DNA from: Intoshia linei
Taxonomy: Eukaryota > Orthonectida > Rhopaluridae
Assembly: GCA_001642005.1 (NCBI GenBank)
Contig: LWCA01000359.1
Span: 1 to 30,485, forward strand
Direction of reading: 5' to 3'
DNA: 30,485 nucleotides
Under the pieces are notes generated by a model. The model was given only the letters and a program-made list of their open reading frames with translations, did no database searches and was not told where the DNA came from. The position numbers were made by a program, and so were the translations under genes. Within the stretch, counting starts at the first letter, position 1, and every line of letters starts with the position of its first letter. Shown piece by piece: positions 1-11,940 of the stretch.

Positions 1-464
1 TGAAGTGATCCAAATTAAACGATATAAAGTATTTTTATAAAATATAAAATATAAATTTATTAAAACTTCACTTTATTATTATTTAAGAAAGTGAAAAATT
101 ACAAGTAAATTATTGACTAAAATTATCTATGGTATTTGTGAGTATTTTTGTTAAAATAAGTACTTATGGACACACCATTTAATATTTTTAAATACATATA
201 GCATGTCAATAAAAAGAATATAGATTAATGCTTATATTTGTTATTGATCCACTAAAATAAATCATATTCATAAATATGACAAACCACAGTGTTTTTTGTA
301 ATTCAAATTTGAAGCCATTTTTAGCCATTTCATCTAGAAATTTTTCGAAATTAAATTTATTAAATTTTTGAGGTGTCAAATAGAAAAAGGTTAAGATCCT
401 ATGAGTTTATAAGAAAATAAGAGTAGTCAAATAATTCAAATTTCCATATTTCAATCTTTCGAGA

Positions 465-930
465 GTGTTTTTTTATCGCAAATTTCATTTTCAAAAATTA
501 ATCTTTCAAGGACAAAAACCCCAATTGTCCTTTGTTTTAAATACAAACTTGTCCTAGAATTATAAAAAATATACAATCTGATCAAGATTTTAAAATTATC
601 AAAAATGTGGTTAATTTCAATTTAAAAATTTTATATTTTCACGGGCAAAACCACAAATTACGCTTTATTATAAACATGAAAAAAGTTCTATAATTTTATA
701 CAACATGAATTGTGGGATAGTTTTTAAAATGATAAGCATTATGATAAATGACAACCTCGAAAAAGATCATTTTCACGATTAAAACTACATATGATCCATT
801 TTTTTTAAAATGAAAACAGAACTAGAATTTTAAAAAAATCAGAGATTATAGTTATATTCAGTTAAGACACACAAAAAATTTTAATCTGAAAAAGTGACGA
901 CCTTTCGGTCAAAGCACTTTAATATTGATT
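465..930 (-). repeat. Dispersed repeat family copy A (inverted)
   Basis: Read on the minus strand, this segment follows the same order of motifs as the copies at 11415-11940 and 19955-20380: ATATTAAA-TGC, GTCGTCACTT, AAATTTTTTGTGTGTnTTAA, TTCTAGnnCTGTTTTCAT, then a run of roughly 120-nt degenerate units around AATTTGTGGTTTTG and GATTTTAAAA. The end unit contains GACAATTGGGGTTTTTG and AATTTGCGATAAAA. No coding capacity is visible, so it is probably a non-autonomous transposon or complex satellite. The match was made by eye and the boundaries are approximate. Confidence 0.55.
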
Positions 931-2406
931 TTATTTCGAAACTATTTTATGTTAAAAAATTTAAAACAATTAATGGTTCTACAATTAATAAAATATTATT
1001 CTGATACAACTTATTTCAGTTGATATAAATTATTTTATTAATTTTGCCATAAAATTAGAGAAAAACATGACGGCCTGGACAACATCTTAGATAATCCCTG
1101 AGTAGGGTAGTATTAATTAATTAGATTCCCAAATACACTTATAAAGTGATCCAAATTTTTACTCAAAGGCGTGCAAAAACTCGTGGGTGTGGCTGAAAAG
1201 TAGGTTCCGACCTCTGGATTAAACTATTGTTGATTTTAATATTGTAATTTAGACAACTTTTCAAAGTTTTGGAACAATTGCTACTGGGATAGCTTTGGCC
1301 TTTTATTTTATTATGACTATAGTAATGTTGGGTTGGTTTTATGTCACATATTTCTACAAATGTGAAAAAATAATTTATACCAATGTATCTCAATGAATTT
1401 TTTTTATGAATTGTATTATTAAATATGAATTTATAAAAATTGAAAAACTCCCGTGATTTAATGTGTTTATTGGCGTAGTTTCCTGTAAATTGTCACTACG
1501 ATCATACAATAAAATGGAAATTATTTTCAATTTTTCGGACCCTCGACACGAAATGAAGATTTATAACTTTTTGAGTAGAAAATCATTCTCAATATGGAGA
1601 GTGATACAAATCTAGTGAATATTACCCAATTTTTCTCTATAACGCACTTATATCTGCTGCTCCAGACAAATATAAAAGTATTGTAAAGTGAAGTTTGAAT
1701 TTATAAATTATTTTCGTTCCATTAAAATTATCCACTTGATTGAAACTACAAACGAATATTAACCTACATAGCGTTTCTCAAATAGGAATCCCGAGCCCAT
1801 AAAAATGGATTCATCAAAAAGGCCTACTAAAATTTAATCAATTTAAATAACCCAGAGGTCAAATTTTCCACATTATATAAAGACATCGATAATGAATTAA
1901 TTTACATATTTTAAGAATATCACAAATGAGAAGTCAATATTTTTCAAATGTGTTAAAAAATTAGGTTAAAAGTAATTCAAATATAAAATTAACTTGGTTA
2001 AATAAATCTTAGCAGTTAACATGGCAAAATTATGGACAACTATTATGCATAAAAACCCAATTATTACATAGTTTATTAAAAACAAAGTATTTGTTCAATA
2101 ATTTTATTTTTTTGACAAATTGTATCCAATGTAATGTAGAATATCAATACAGAATAAAATCACCAAAATGAATTAAATTAAGTATAAAATTGATACAAAT
2201 AGCATTTATTTATATAAATTGAAACAATAAACACAACTGTAAAAGATTAAACTGTTTGCACCAATTTACAGTACAAATGGTATTTAATCTGATCATGGAA
2301 AAGGATACTTTAACACAATTTAATAAAAGTATACAAAATATTGAATATAATTATACTTCCAAATTACTAGTTCATTAATAGCACAATTAATTTATTTAAT
2401 AGTGTT

Positions 2407-2412
2407 TATATA
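2407..2412 (+). promoter_or_regulatory. Possible TATA box of the CNNM gene
   Basis: TATATA within GTTTATATAG lies 57 nt before the ATG at 2469. The spacing would allow a short 5' UTR. In DNA this AT-rich such a match is weak evidence, and no initiator element could be recognised. Confidence 0.2.
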
Positions 2413-2468
2413 GCATCGTATCCTAAAGTTATTATCAAGAAATCAAGTAAATAAAAATTAATAAACAC

Positions 2469-5400
2469 ATGAATTTGATTCATATACATGTATACTTGAT
2501 ATATTTATTGTTAATTACAAGAACTGTGATTTCAAAAGATGTCAACAACAGAACCACACCTACTGTATTAAACAATCCAAATTTACCAACCAAATCGGGT
2601 AAGATTAGTTACACCACACATATAATATCACATAATAAATTAAACTCTGCAATACCATATTTGTACAGAATTTTGCTACTCGAAGAAGAAACTGATCAAG
2701 AAATTACTGAAACACAATATAATAACAGCCCTATTATAAAAACTAATGTTTATACTAAAATTAGACTCATTGGACAAAATTTTGAAAAAAATTATAGATA
2801 TTGTCTAAGTTCAGAAAAAGATTTATGCTACTGTTCGGAAAGTTTTTCTATAGATAATTTTTACGTCAGTCCAAACTCTCGATTTGAAGAGTATTATAAA
2901 GATATTATCCAAAAAAATACGTATACTTTATCAGATTTTAATAAAGGTAATTTAATGTAAAATAAAGTTAGTTTTCCTGACCGTTTCATTGTTTACTTTT
3001 TTATAAATGTGATTTGATTTTTTCATTCATTTTGTCACTAATAATTAGTAATTTGTGTAGATATCTAACTTTAATTTAAAATTTCCTTTCTATAAATACA
3101 AAGTATCTAATGTAACGATAATATATTAAAAAGTTTAATAGAATTGAGAGTGAAAAATTTTCACTAAAACTGAGAATCGTCTTGTTGGATAAATACAATA
3201 TCGATGATTCAAATTTTTCATTAAAAATTCAATCTTTGAAATAAAATTTGAATCCTCATTTTAAGTTTTGAAACTATCGATTTTCAAATTTAATTTGAAT
3301 TTAAATTTATTGGATTTTAATTTTAAATCTATTTCCCTTATTGTAAGGCTTATAGGGTGCGGTAGCGTTACCCTGTGGGCAGCGAACTGCTTAAAAATAT
3401 TAAATTCTAAAAACTTATATTACTGTAATAAATATTTTAAAACTTAAGATATTTTGTAAAGATAATATTTAAAGAGCGACCTAAAACATTATTAAGCCTA
3501 TTTTGAAATTATTTTATATTCATTGCAATTTAGAAAGTGACAAAAATAAAACGAATAAAAAATACGATTACAACGTTACAATAGTGGACGTTTCAATGAA
3601 ATCTCCAATCTCAAATGACTACGTTTACATTTGTATTGAAATATCTGAAAAAGATCATTTGAGAATGTACCAAGAAAATGAGATAATCAAAGATTATCTC
3701 AATATAGATAGATTTTTTATCCACTTGGGAACCGACTTTTGGAATAGACTATACGTTGTGCCGGTTGACTACAAGCTACCCACATGGCTGTTAATAATTT
3801 TTATAACTATCCTATTAGCACTATCTGGATTGTTTTCTGGTTTAAATTTGGGGTTGATGGCGCTGGATATTACGGAATTGCGAATAATTGAAAACAGTGG
3901 CACGGTTAAAGAAAGAAAATTTGCAAAAATTATTTCACCTGTTCGTATCCACGGTTCATTGGTATTATGCACAATACTCTTGGGTAATGTACTAGTAAAC
4001 AGCACATTGGCAGTATTATTGGAAGGATTGACAGGGTCAGGTTGGATCGCGATCGTGGTTTCAACTTTTTGTATTGTAATTTTTGGCGAAATAATACCTC
4101 AAGCTGTATGTTTCAGACATGGCTTGGCTATTGCTGCCTATACGATAATAATCACAAAATTTTTTATTCTACTGACATTTCCACTGTCGTTTCCCTTCAG
4201 TAAAGTGTTGGATTTTTGCCTTGGTAAAGAAGTTGGAAAGGGCTACAATCGCGATCGGTTACGTGAAGTAATTCGCATATCAGAATCTACTCTTGCCAAA
4301 AATGAAGTAAATATTATTACTGGTGCACTAACGCTTTCTAAAAAACGGGTTCGAGATATAATGACACCGGTAGAGGATGTTTTCATGATTGATGTTAATT
4401 CAATTTTGGACTTTGATACAATGGTTAAAATTATTCAAACGGGTTATACACGAATTCCAATTTACAGTGGGAATATGTTAACAATTGTAAGTATTTTAAA
4501 TATCAAAGACCTTGCATTTGTTGACCCTGATGATAAAATTCCTCTCCACACGATATGTCAATTTTATGAACATGACATTGAAAAAACTTATTCAAACGCA
4601 AAATTGGACGAGTTGCTTGAAAAAATGCGAAAGGGTAAATTACATTTTATAATCAATAATTTTTAATAGGACAATCTCATATTTGGATTGTACAGGATAA
4701 TTTTGAAACTAAAAGTGGAGATCCCTACACAGAAACCGTGGGATTGGTAACTCTAGAAGACATAATCGAAGAAATTATTCAAGCCGAAATTATTGACGAA
4801 ACTGACACAATCTGTAAAATTATATAGAATATATTACCATTATTTTTATTTTTTAGCGGACAACAGATTAAAAAAACCGAGAAAGGTCAATATTAGAGAT
4901 TTTAGCATTTTTAAAAATATGGAAGACGAACCTACTATGACAGCCCAATTACGATTAGCAACTTTCCAGTTTCTTAAATCGTGTAAGTGTATTGTAATTA
5001 AATATACATTTTATCATAGTTCCTGTATTTTCCGACAAATACCTTACCGATACGCTACTTAATAGACTTTTGAGCCAAAACACTATACAATCGTGGAAAC
5101 CGTCAGATTTCCCCGGCATAAAAAATGAAGTTCACTACATTTTCCGACGCGGTCAGGTGTCTGATTTTTTTGTACTTATTTTATCTGGAATGGTTGAAGT
5201 GTGTGTCGGTGCCGAACAAATGAAATATTATGGAGAATCTTTTCATTTTTTTGGAATTCCTGCCTTAGAGTGTACGTAGCTTTTAGTTATTATTACATTT
5301 CAAAATTTAGGTGTTTTGCTTGACAGTAAAATGGACATGCCAAAAATATCTGAAGCAAAATCAGACGATATCTCCAAAAAGAATGTTACATTTGTTCAAG

Positions 5401-6014
5401 ACAAGAAACCAAAAGAAAAACTATTTACTTTGGATGAAAAATCTATTGAACCAAAAACAGACCCATCGGAGTATGCTGGAGAAACCATACTAAAAAAAAA
5501 TTATTTATCTAATATACCAAATAAAATTAATAATTCAATAATTAGTAAAATTGAAGACACTACAACCAATACAAAACAGACACCACAGGGATACATTTAC
5601 ATTCCTGACTTTACTGTAAGTACAACTGCGGATATTAAATATCTAAAAATTACTCGAACAAAATACCTTGCCGCCATAAAGGCTTCAAACCTGGAAAGAA
5701 ACCCTCTAGATATAGAAATCATCAGAAGATCCAGTTGTACTGACAAGAGTAGTGGATCAGAATCAAATGTTCAATCTCTATGCACGAGTCCAATGAAAAG
5801 AAATGTACCTTCAGAGGCACAAAGACGAATACGGTATAGTATACCACAATCTATTTTCTCGAGACGAGATGAAGTGACGGAAGGCAATGAAAACAATCAA
5901 CGGAAAAAGTTGCATTCCATAGAAAGCGAAGATTTAGACAACTCTTTAAAACGAGACGCATTTATAAACAAAAGTTTTCCAATGTCGAAAAGAACAGACA
6001 GTCACAATTTGTGA
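2469..6014 (+). CDS. CNNM: CNNM-family (ancient conserved domain/cyclin-M-like) Mg2+ transporter
   Basis: Spliced from 2469-2946, 3534-4634, 4670-4813, 4857-4982, 5020-5271 and 5311-6014, giving about 934 aa, within the usual animal CNNM range. Introns 2-5 are 35-43 nt; intron 1 is 587 nt. Residues 1-22 form a signal peptide, followed by an extracellular region to about 240. The DUF21 transmembrane domain (about 241-400) carries the hallmark SGLFSGLNLGLMALD. A CBS pair (about 432-560) includes VRDIMTP, GYTRIPIY, KDLAFVDPDD and GLVTLEDIIEEII. A cyclic-nucleotide-binding-like domain (about 600-705) contains YIFRRGQVSDFFVLILSG, and a C-terminal YIPDF motif lies near 795. CNNM proteins are plasma-membrane Mg2+ exporters or regulators of Mg2+ flux. 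A TTG-initiated ORF from 3503 is only exon 2 read back into intron 1; the ATG at 2469 supplies the signal peptide and a phase-matched junction. AATAAA follows the stop at 6028-6033. Confidence 0.93.
3345..3390. other. GC-rich hairpin island in CNNM intron 1
   Basis: A short island with far more G+C than its surroundings lies inside the 587-nt intron. It contains the inverted repeat AGGGT/ACCCT around GGTA-gcgt-TACC, so it could fold as a hairpin, followed by GTGGGCAGCGAACTGC. I do not recognise it as a tRNA or a known small RNA. A transposon remnant is the simplest explanation. Confidence 0.35.
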
Positions 6015-6027
6015 AAATAATTTGAAT

Positions 6028-6049
6028 AATAAATTTAATGGTTTATTTA
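6028..6049. other. Back-to-back polyadenylation signals of CNNM and vigilin
   Basis: On the plus strand AATAAA at 6028-6033 lies 14 nt after the CNNM stop. On the minus strand AATAAA (plus coordinates 6042-6047) overlaps the vigilin stop codon TAA (6047-6049). The two convergent transcripts must therefore overlap or share their cleavage region. Confidence 0.6.
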
Positions 6050-9000
6050 TAAGTTTCTGATAGGGGGAAAGTCGTTAAGAGTCAAATTTGTTGATGCTGA
6101 TTTCATCACATGATTTTGCTTTACTGGAGTTCCATTAATGTTTGCTCCCTAAAAAGAAAATTAAAATTATTATAAATTAAATGAGAGTAGTAATTATAAT
6201 AATATTACCATATTCTTGAGCAAATCATTTATACATTGGACACACTTGTCAATATCGTTTTGTAACCCAACAATTTTAACTTTGTTCTTGTCTACAACGG
6301 CATCTCTTTTAGGAAAATTAACTTTAACATTAAAATCGTCATTTAATCTGATAACATTAACACCTTTAGATCCAATAAGTCTGGGATGATACATCGTATC
6401 CACCTCCATGATTTTTTGGGTAGTATTTTCATAAAAATTCAATTTTTTATTAATTTCTACTACTGCTAGATTCACCTGTTGTTCCAAACCAGTAATTTCA
6501 AAGTCACTTAATCCATTTGACGTCCTAGACGTAATATTCACGTCGTATTTTGTTCGCAAATTTTTAATAACTCTGTAATCGTATAAACTTTTCACGTATT
6601 TTTCTTCTACATCAGAAATTTTTTTAGTTACCTTCTTACTTTCCTCTTCAACAAAACTTTCAATATGATTTATACAATCCTTAACATTCACCTTTTCACC
6701 TTCAATTAAGATTGAACTAGAGTGAGAGGATTGATCTGGCATGTTTATCCTAACGTTATGCGTTCGTTGGTAGAAATTGATATTTTTCCCAGAAACTCCA
6801 ATAAAGGCAGAATGATATTTAATGTCCATATTAAACACTTGAGAGATAGGAATCGTCTCAGACAATTTTTTTATTTCATTTTCACATTCAATGATAGATT
6901 CCATTAATCCACTCATAGACAAAATTGATTTTCCATCTTGGTTTTTCAAGAAAGCCGTAATATTATATCGAGATTTTATATCATATAAATTTAAATACTT
7001 TCCACCTTTTCGTACTTTTAAGACTCGTGCCATGTCTGTACTAATTTCAATATCTTTAGTTTTTGATCGTGACGCAATGTCAACAGATTCCTTAACAAGA
7101 TTTATAGCCATTTCAACTAATTCCGAAGGTCCCGTAAAAGAAATTGTCTTTGAATTGTCTTTAGGGAATTTAATATTAACCAAATTAAAGGTTTCATCCA
7201 TAATATTTGTCAACTTTAATCTTTTTTGAATAAAGAAAATTGAATGATACTTGACATCAACATCAATTCCTTTATTACAGACTGTGCTCAAACTAGAGAT
7301 TGCCAATTTAATTTTTTCTCTACACGCACTAACTTGCTCTTCTGTGCCAACCAATACAATAATAGAATCCTTATTGTTCAAATCATAGCAAAAGGTACTC
7401 GGTTCTTTTCCTTTTAAGAACGAATTATCAGAATAATACAAATAATTTCCGTGATCATGATTGCAAGGAATTTCTTCAATGTAGCTTGAAGCCATTTTTT
7501 TAATATAATCATTCAATTGTTTCGTAGCTCCCGCAATTTTGCTTTTCAACCCAGATAAAACAATTAATGTCGTATTAGAAGACTTGTCCAAAGTAACACC
7601 CATTTTGTTTTTAAAATCGGTAATAAAAGCGTTGTTTCGCGATAAGATTATTTTGAAAATCACTTCCGTCACAACAATTTTGACATGTTCAATAGTTTGA
7701 TAAGATCCAACAACAGATTCAATTTTACTGAGTGCACTGTTTAGTTTGTTTTCCGATCCACATAAAAAGATTTCAGTCGAATTAAACATGGTGATGTGAA
7801 TACCAATTCCAGATTTAATATCAGCTATTAAATTTGACAATTTAATATTTTGAGGATTCGTCACATTTATAATTTTTTCAACAGTGGTCGATTCAATATT
7901 CGCGACATGATTCTTTATATCAATAAGACACGGAGTGACAGCTTTACTATTTCCCACAATGTGTAGAGTATCCTTATAAACATCTACATTCTCAAACCAT
8001 GTTTTAACCAATTTATTATGACGAGTCATGATATATTTAAATTGGTCATCATTTCTAATGTAAAATTTTAGTGTGATTGTTTCATGGATATGATTAATAA
8101 CATCATCCATTATACTTTCAATCCTTCTAGTAACTTCATAAACGTTATTTCTATCACCAACAATTTCAATTGTTCCGTTGATTTCTTCGTCTTTTCGATC
8201 ATGAATCAAAATAATTACATTAAATTCGCTCTTAAGGCCGTTAGTAGTGGCGCCACCTTTACCAATAATATGAGGTATAGTTCTAGTGGGAGCAGAAATA
8301 AAACAATTAGTTTTGTTAACCAAAATATCATCAACAACATTAGCTACAAACTCTCGAACTTTTTCAACTTCTTCACTAACCCCTTCAATTAACACACCAG
8401 TCGTGTCCACACTGTAATATTTTACGTATTGACCAAATTCTACAGGTAACGCTGTTTTGATAAATCTATGAGTCCATTGAGGCGCATTTATAAAGTAAAC
8501 GGAAAATTTGTCAGAAGTAGTCAAAATATACCGTACCACATCAGATATAGCATTAGCTTCTCCAAAAAGGTGAACATATTCGTCCTCGTGGCTGTAATCC
8601 ATCATTACATTATAATTGCGAAAAATCTGTTCTTTAAAGTTTCCTTTATTTTTCACCAACAACTTTTGTTTTTCTTTCGACAAGTGCACCGAAACCTTGT
8701 GGTTTTTAATTTTTTTTTCGTTGCAAATTATAGTTATTTCTTCACTCAATTTTTTTACCAAATCCTTGTTTCCAATTAAATATATTGAAGACAAATTCGT
8801 TGTTGACATGTCAGACATTTCGGATTGTTTTGGAAATCTAATCACTACTTCACCGTCGACATAATTAGGACTAACCAATATAATTGGTTTAACAAACGGT
8901 ATGTATTGTTTTTCAACTTGTACGTTCATAGAAATTCGATTCATCTAAATTTTAGTAATTAAAATATCAGTAAACAATTTTATCAATTAATTAATAATTA

Positions 9001-9759
9001 TAATCGATAAATATTTTTAATCGCTTAGCAACACTGTAATTATAGTGACTAATTAAATAATTATAAATTAATAACCTTTTTTTCGGCTTTATCTTTCAAT
9101 TCCTTGATTGCAAAATTCACATTCTTTTCGCTTCCTTTAACGCGAATTATACTAGAAATATCGCTCAATTTTGGAAAAACAATGATAGTCTTTGTCTTCT
9201 TTTCAAGTTCAATACGGTTCATACCGCCTTTACCCAACAGATAACCAAAATATTCTTTTGGGATATCAACAATTTCTTTTTCAATTGGAGTATATACGAC
9301 AGCCGCAACAATTTTTGTAATAGCATCCTTATCACCACTAAACATTACACGTGCAGAATTATTATCGTATGGTTTCAAATCGTATCTAATATTAAAGATT
9401 CTTTTATATTGTTCAAATAAAGGGTGGAAATGCTTTCCATATTCTTCAGCGTGGGTATAATAACCGGGAATAACAACGTTTGCATAATAATCAGAATTTA
9501 CGGTATCAACGATAGCTTTTTTGTTCCATACATTTTTTACGGTATTAACATAATTACCGGACACATACATGGCAGTAAATACGTCATTAAATGGTAATGG
9601 AAGGTTTTTCTTGTCGTGGGTTATAATAGTTGGTAGTCCAGATTCAGTTGAAGAAGAGGAAGTAGAATTACCATTTTCAATTATAACATTGGTCATTGGC
9701 AAATCCTTTTTAATTGGCTGAAAATGTTGATCGATAGGATACGAATCTGTTTTATTCAT
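6047..9759 (-). CDS. Vigilin-like multi-KH-domain RNA-binding protein
   Basis: Three exons on the minus strand: 9759-9076, 8944-6209 and 6148-6047, about 1173 aa. The 131-nt and 60-nt introns are both phase 0. The first donor reads AAG|GTTATT, a weak site, but the acceptor TTTAG|ATG joins in frame within the expected linker. The protein is a run of about 15 KH-like repeats, as in HDLBP/vigilin (14-15 KH domains), with the linker pattern V-x-V-x-x-x-YH. Canonical GXXG loops remain in only about four: GKGG at residue 176, GKGG in repeat 6, GVSG in repeat 13 and GSKG in repeat 15. The C-terminus ends LNDFPPIRNL, recalling the short DFP motif at vigilin C-termini. Vigilins bind mRNA and tRNA at the ER and ribosomes. 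N-terminal residues 1-90 are low complexity. HDLBP orthology is inferred from repeat number and order. Confidence 0.87.
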
Positions 9760-10123
9760 TTCTAAATATTAATATAAAAGATAATTTATTATATATTACG
9801 TAAAAAAGTTTCCATAATTTATAAATTTATATTAACATGATGATTTGTTTTGGATACAAAAATAATCAAAACATTTATTCTCTAGAAATCTGTATATATA
9901 AACAAACATCGTTGATGCATAACAACCAATACGTCACACCACATCGCGAAAAACTCATTGTTATAAATATAATAGCATAAATAGAATGTTGATAAAAGAT
10001 TAACAACCAGTCTACAACTGCAACAATAATACAAACGCAAAACAATCTCAAGTCTTTATAACTAAACTTAACTCGTCAAAACATACAACTGTTGTCTGAG
10101 GTAGAATTTCAACTAAAATATTG
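9760..10123. other. Intergenic spacer upstream of the vigilin gene
   Basis: This 364-nt gap between two minus-strand ORFs has no recognisable exon. It contains TATATATA at 9892-9899 and a TACGTCA half-CRE-like site near 9930. Either could belong to the vigilin promoter, but both are short enough to occur by chance. Confidence 0.4.
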
Positions 10124-10585
10124 TTAAAGTGAATAGTTTCTATAGTAAAGAGAACGTTTGCTCAGTTTAAACAATTCAAAAATATTACTAATTAATTTCT
10201 GATTAGCATCACTTTCAGAGTTATTTATATCGTCAGTTTTTAAAATGAAGTCTGATGGTACATTCCAGGTATCAGAAATATCTAGTTCATCTTTAGTATC
10301 AGAAGCAGTAACTATCAAATCGTCTGATACAGCTTCTTGGTCTTCCTTGTTTTCTTTTAGTTCATCTTCTTTATCTTCTGAAGCCAAAGTTATTTTACTT
10401 TCAACTTTTTCAACAGTTAAATACGTTTCATTTGTTCCATCCGTTTTCAAATCATCTGAATCCTTTAAATGTACTTTTTCTTCTTGTTTGAATACACCAT
10501 TTTCATTACAGTGTGACATTTCCTCACTAGTATTGCTTTCAACTTGTGAATTAGGTTCACTTTTTAACACAAATTCGATAGTCAT
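10124..10585 (-). CDS. Small acidic protein of unknown function (uncertain gene)
   Basis: A 153-codon ATG-initiated ORF on the minus strand. The product is strongly acidic and rich in Ser, Glu, Asp and Lys between about residues 10 and 125, with no signal peptide, membrane segment or domain I recognise. The last about 25 residues (from LISNIFELFKLSKRS) are a basic, possibly amphipathic helix. It lies 364 nt upstream of the vigilin start on the same strand. The DNA is visibly less AT-rich than the flanks, which favours coding. The antisense ORF over the same bases (10245-10622) is a serine-rich mirror of the acidic codons and probably a shadow. It could instead be one exon of a larger gene. 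Confidence 0.42.
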   Translation of the reverse strand: MTIEFVLKSEPNSQVESNTSEEMSHCNENGVFKQEEKVHLKDSDDLKTDGTNETYLTVEKVESKITLASEDKEDELKENKEDQEAVSDDLIVTASDTKDELDISDTWNVPSDFILKTDDINNSESDANQKLISNIFELFKLSKRSLYYRNYSL

Positions 10586-11414
10586 ATTTGTCGTTAAAAT
10601 GTGTAAAACATTTGTAAAATGAAAATCATAACTTCATAAAATCTCATTAACTATAATAATCTTAACCAAACGTTAAAAATTCAGTCATATGTACGATAAA
10701 AATCAACAAAAAAATGTTGTCTTGCAAAGAACAATAGAATCATTAACGTAATTATCTCAAGTTAGGCTAACAATTTTAATAATGATCTCAAAACATACCA
10801 ATTAACCAAAATGAATTTGTTTAATAACCAAGATTTTGTTTACTATTACTTTCTTGAGCTTGCAAATAAAATATAATTTCCAATAAACGTAATTGACGTG
10901 CTGTGAGTGATAATAAAATTGAAAATAGTATTTGTCAATATACTTTTATTTTAAGTTGTTATGAAAATTTTTAGTATTTTAATCAAATAAATAGCACCAA
11001 TAATTCATTTTTCAAATTATTATAAAATTATTTGGATAGTTAGTAATTTAATATTTTAAATGTTTTCTATTCAGTTCAGTTAGTTTCTAATTTCTTCTGC
11101 AAATCGGTTACATTATTTTATAATCGTGCCAACCAGGATTTATACTGTAACAACAAGTAAATCGCATGTTCAATTTTAGTGTTGATTTAATTGTTATAGA
11201 GAAATTCAAATTTTTTACATTTCTAGCAAATAATCTAATAAATTAATCTTTTAATCCCGGTTTAAATCATAAATAACGAGATTTTACTTTGACAAACAAT
11301 ATCTTATTATTTAGATTTTAAAATTAAAAAATAAACCGCACCTTAATTTAATTTAAGGCCTAAACAAATTTAATACCACTACAAATTTACCTACAAAGTA
11401 CTGTAGATAAAATT

Positions 11415-11940
11415 AATTAAATTTTTTGTGTATGTTAAGTGGAAATAACTATTGAATTTTTTTAATTCTAGGGCTTCATTTTTTAAAAAAATGACAATCT
11501 GTGATTTTGAACGTGAAACGGCAAGTTTTTGAGTTTGCGATTTATGATAATGCTCATGATTTTAAAAACTACCCCACAATTTATGTTTCATCAAATTTTA
11601 TTACTTTTATTTATAAAAAAAAGCAATTTGTGGTTTTGACCATGAACATCTCAGTTTCTGAAGTTGAGATTTACGACAATATTAATGATTTTAAAATACT
11701 TACCAATGTTTATGTTTTTTTAAATTCTACGGCTCATTTTATTTTTTAAAAAAAGGTAATTTCAGTTTTTAACCCTGAAGGACTTAATTTCTGAAAATTA
11801 AATTTGCGATAAAACATCACTCTCGAAAAACTGTTTTAAAACGTGGGGTTTTTTTAATTCTAGGACTGTTAATTTTTTAATTAAACAATAACACAATGAC
11901 AATATTTTCAATTTCAATTCAATTTTATATAAGTAAAGGA
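11415..11940 (+). repeat. Dispersed repeat family copy B
   Basis: Motif order AAATTTTTTGTGTATGTTAA, TTCTAGGGCTTCATTTTTT, then repeated units containing TTTGTGGTTTTGACC and AATGATTTTAAAA, then AATTTGCGATAAAACATCAC and ATATAAGTAAAGGA. Copies A and C show the same order. The 82-codon ORF at 11501-11749 is two successive units translated: the motif IYDNxxDF occurs twice about 43 codons apart. Confidence 0.55.

Larger units (their letters stand above)
1..2468. other. Gene-free AT-rich region with repeat fragments
   Basis: I see no convincing exon here. The only ORF of note (1163-1393, minus) lies in what looks like a transposon end and has no domain. The stretch holds an inverted copy of a dispersed repeat (about 465-930), a possible hAT-type terminus near 1166, and the 14-mer AAGTGATCCAAATT at 3-16 and again at 1144-1157. 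The last 60 nt would be the promoter of the CNNM gene. Confidence 0.6.

Noticed and set aside
3503-3533. TTG-initiated start of a separate 387-codon gene
   Set aside because: The first ten codons are the end of CNNM intron 1 (AATTTAG acceptor at 3532-3533); joining to 2946 restores frame and adds the signal peptide and extracellular domain.
6722-8864. Plus-strand ORFs at 6722-6907, 6891-7229, 8084-8392, 8468-8779 and 8616-8864
   Set aside because: They are antisense to the continuous vigilin exon, have biased Phe/Ile/Ser/Asn composition and no domain.
10245-10622. Plus-strand serine-rich ORF of 125 codons
   Set aside because: It is the antisense mirror of acidic codons in the minus-strand ORF (GAA/GAT read as TTC/ATC and TCT/TCA), giving spurious Ser runs.
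11501-11749. 82-codon plus-strand ORF
   Set aside because: It is a translation of two units of the dispersed repeat; the internal peptide repetition reflects DNA repetition.
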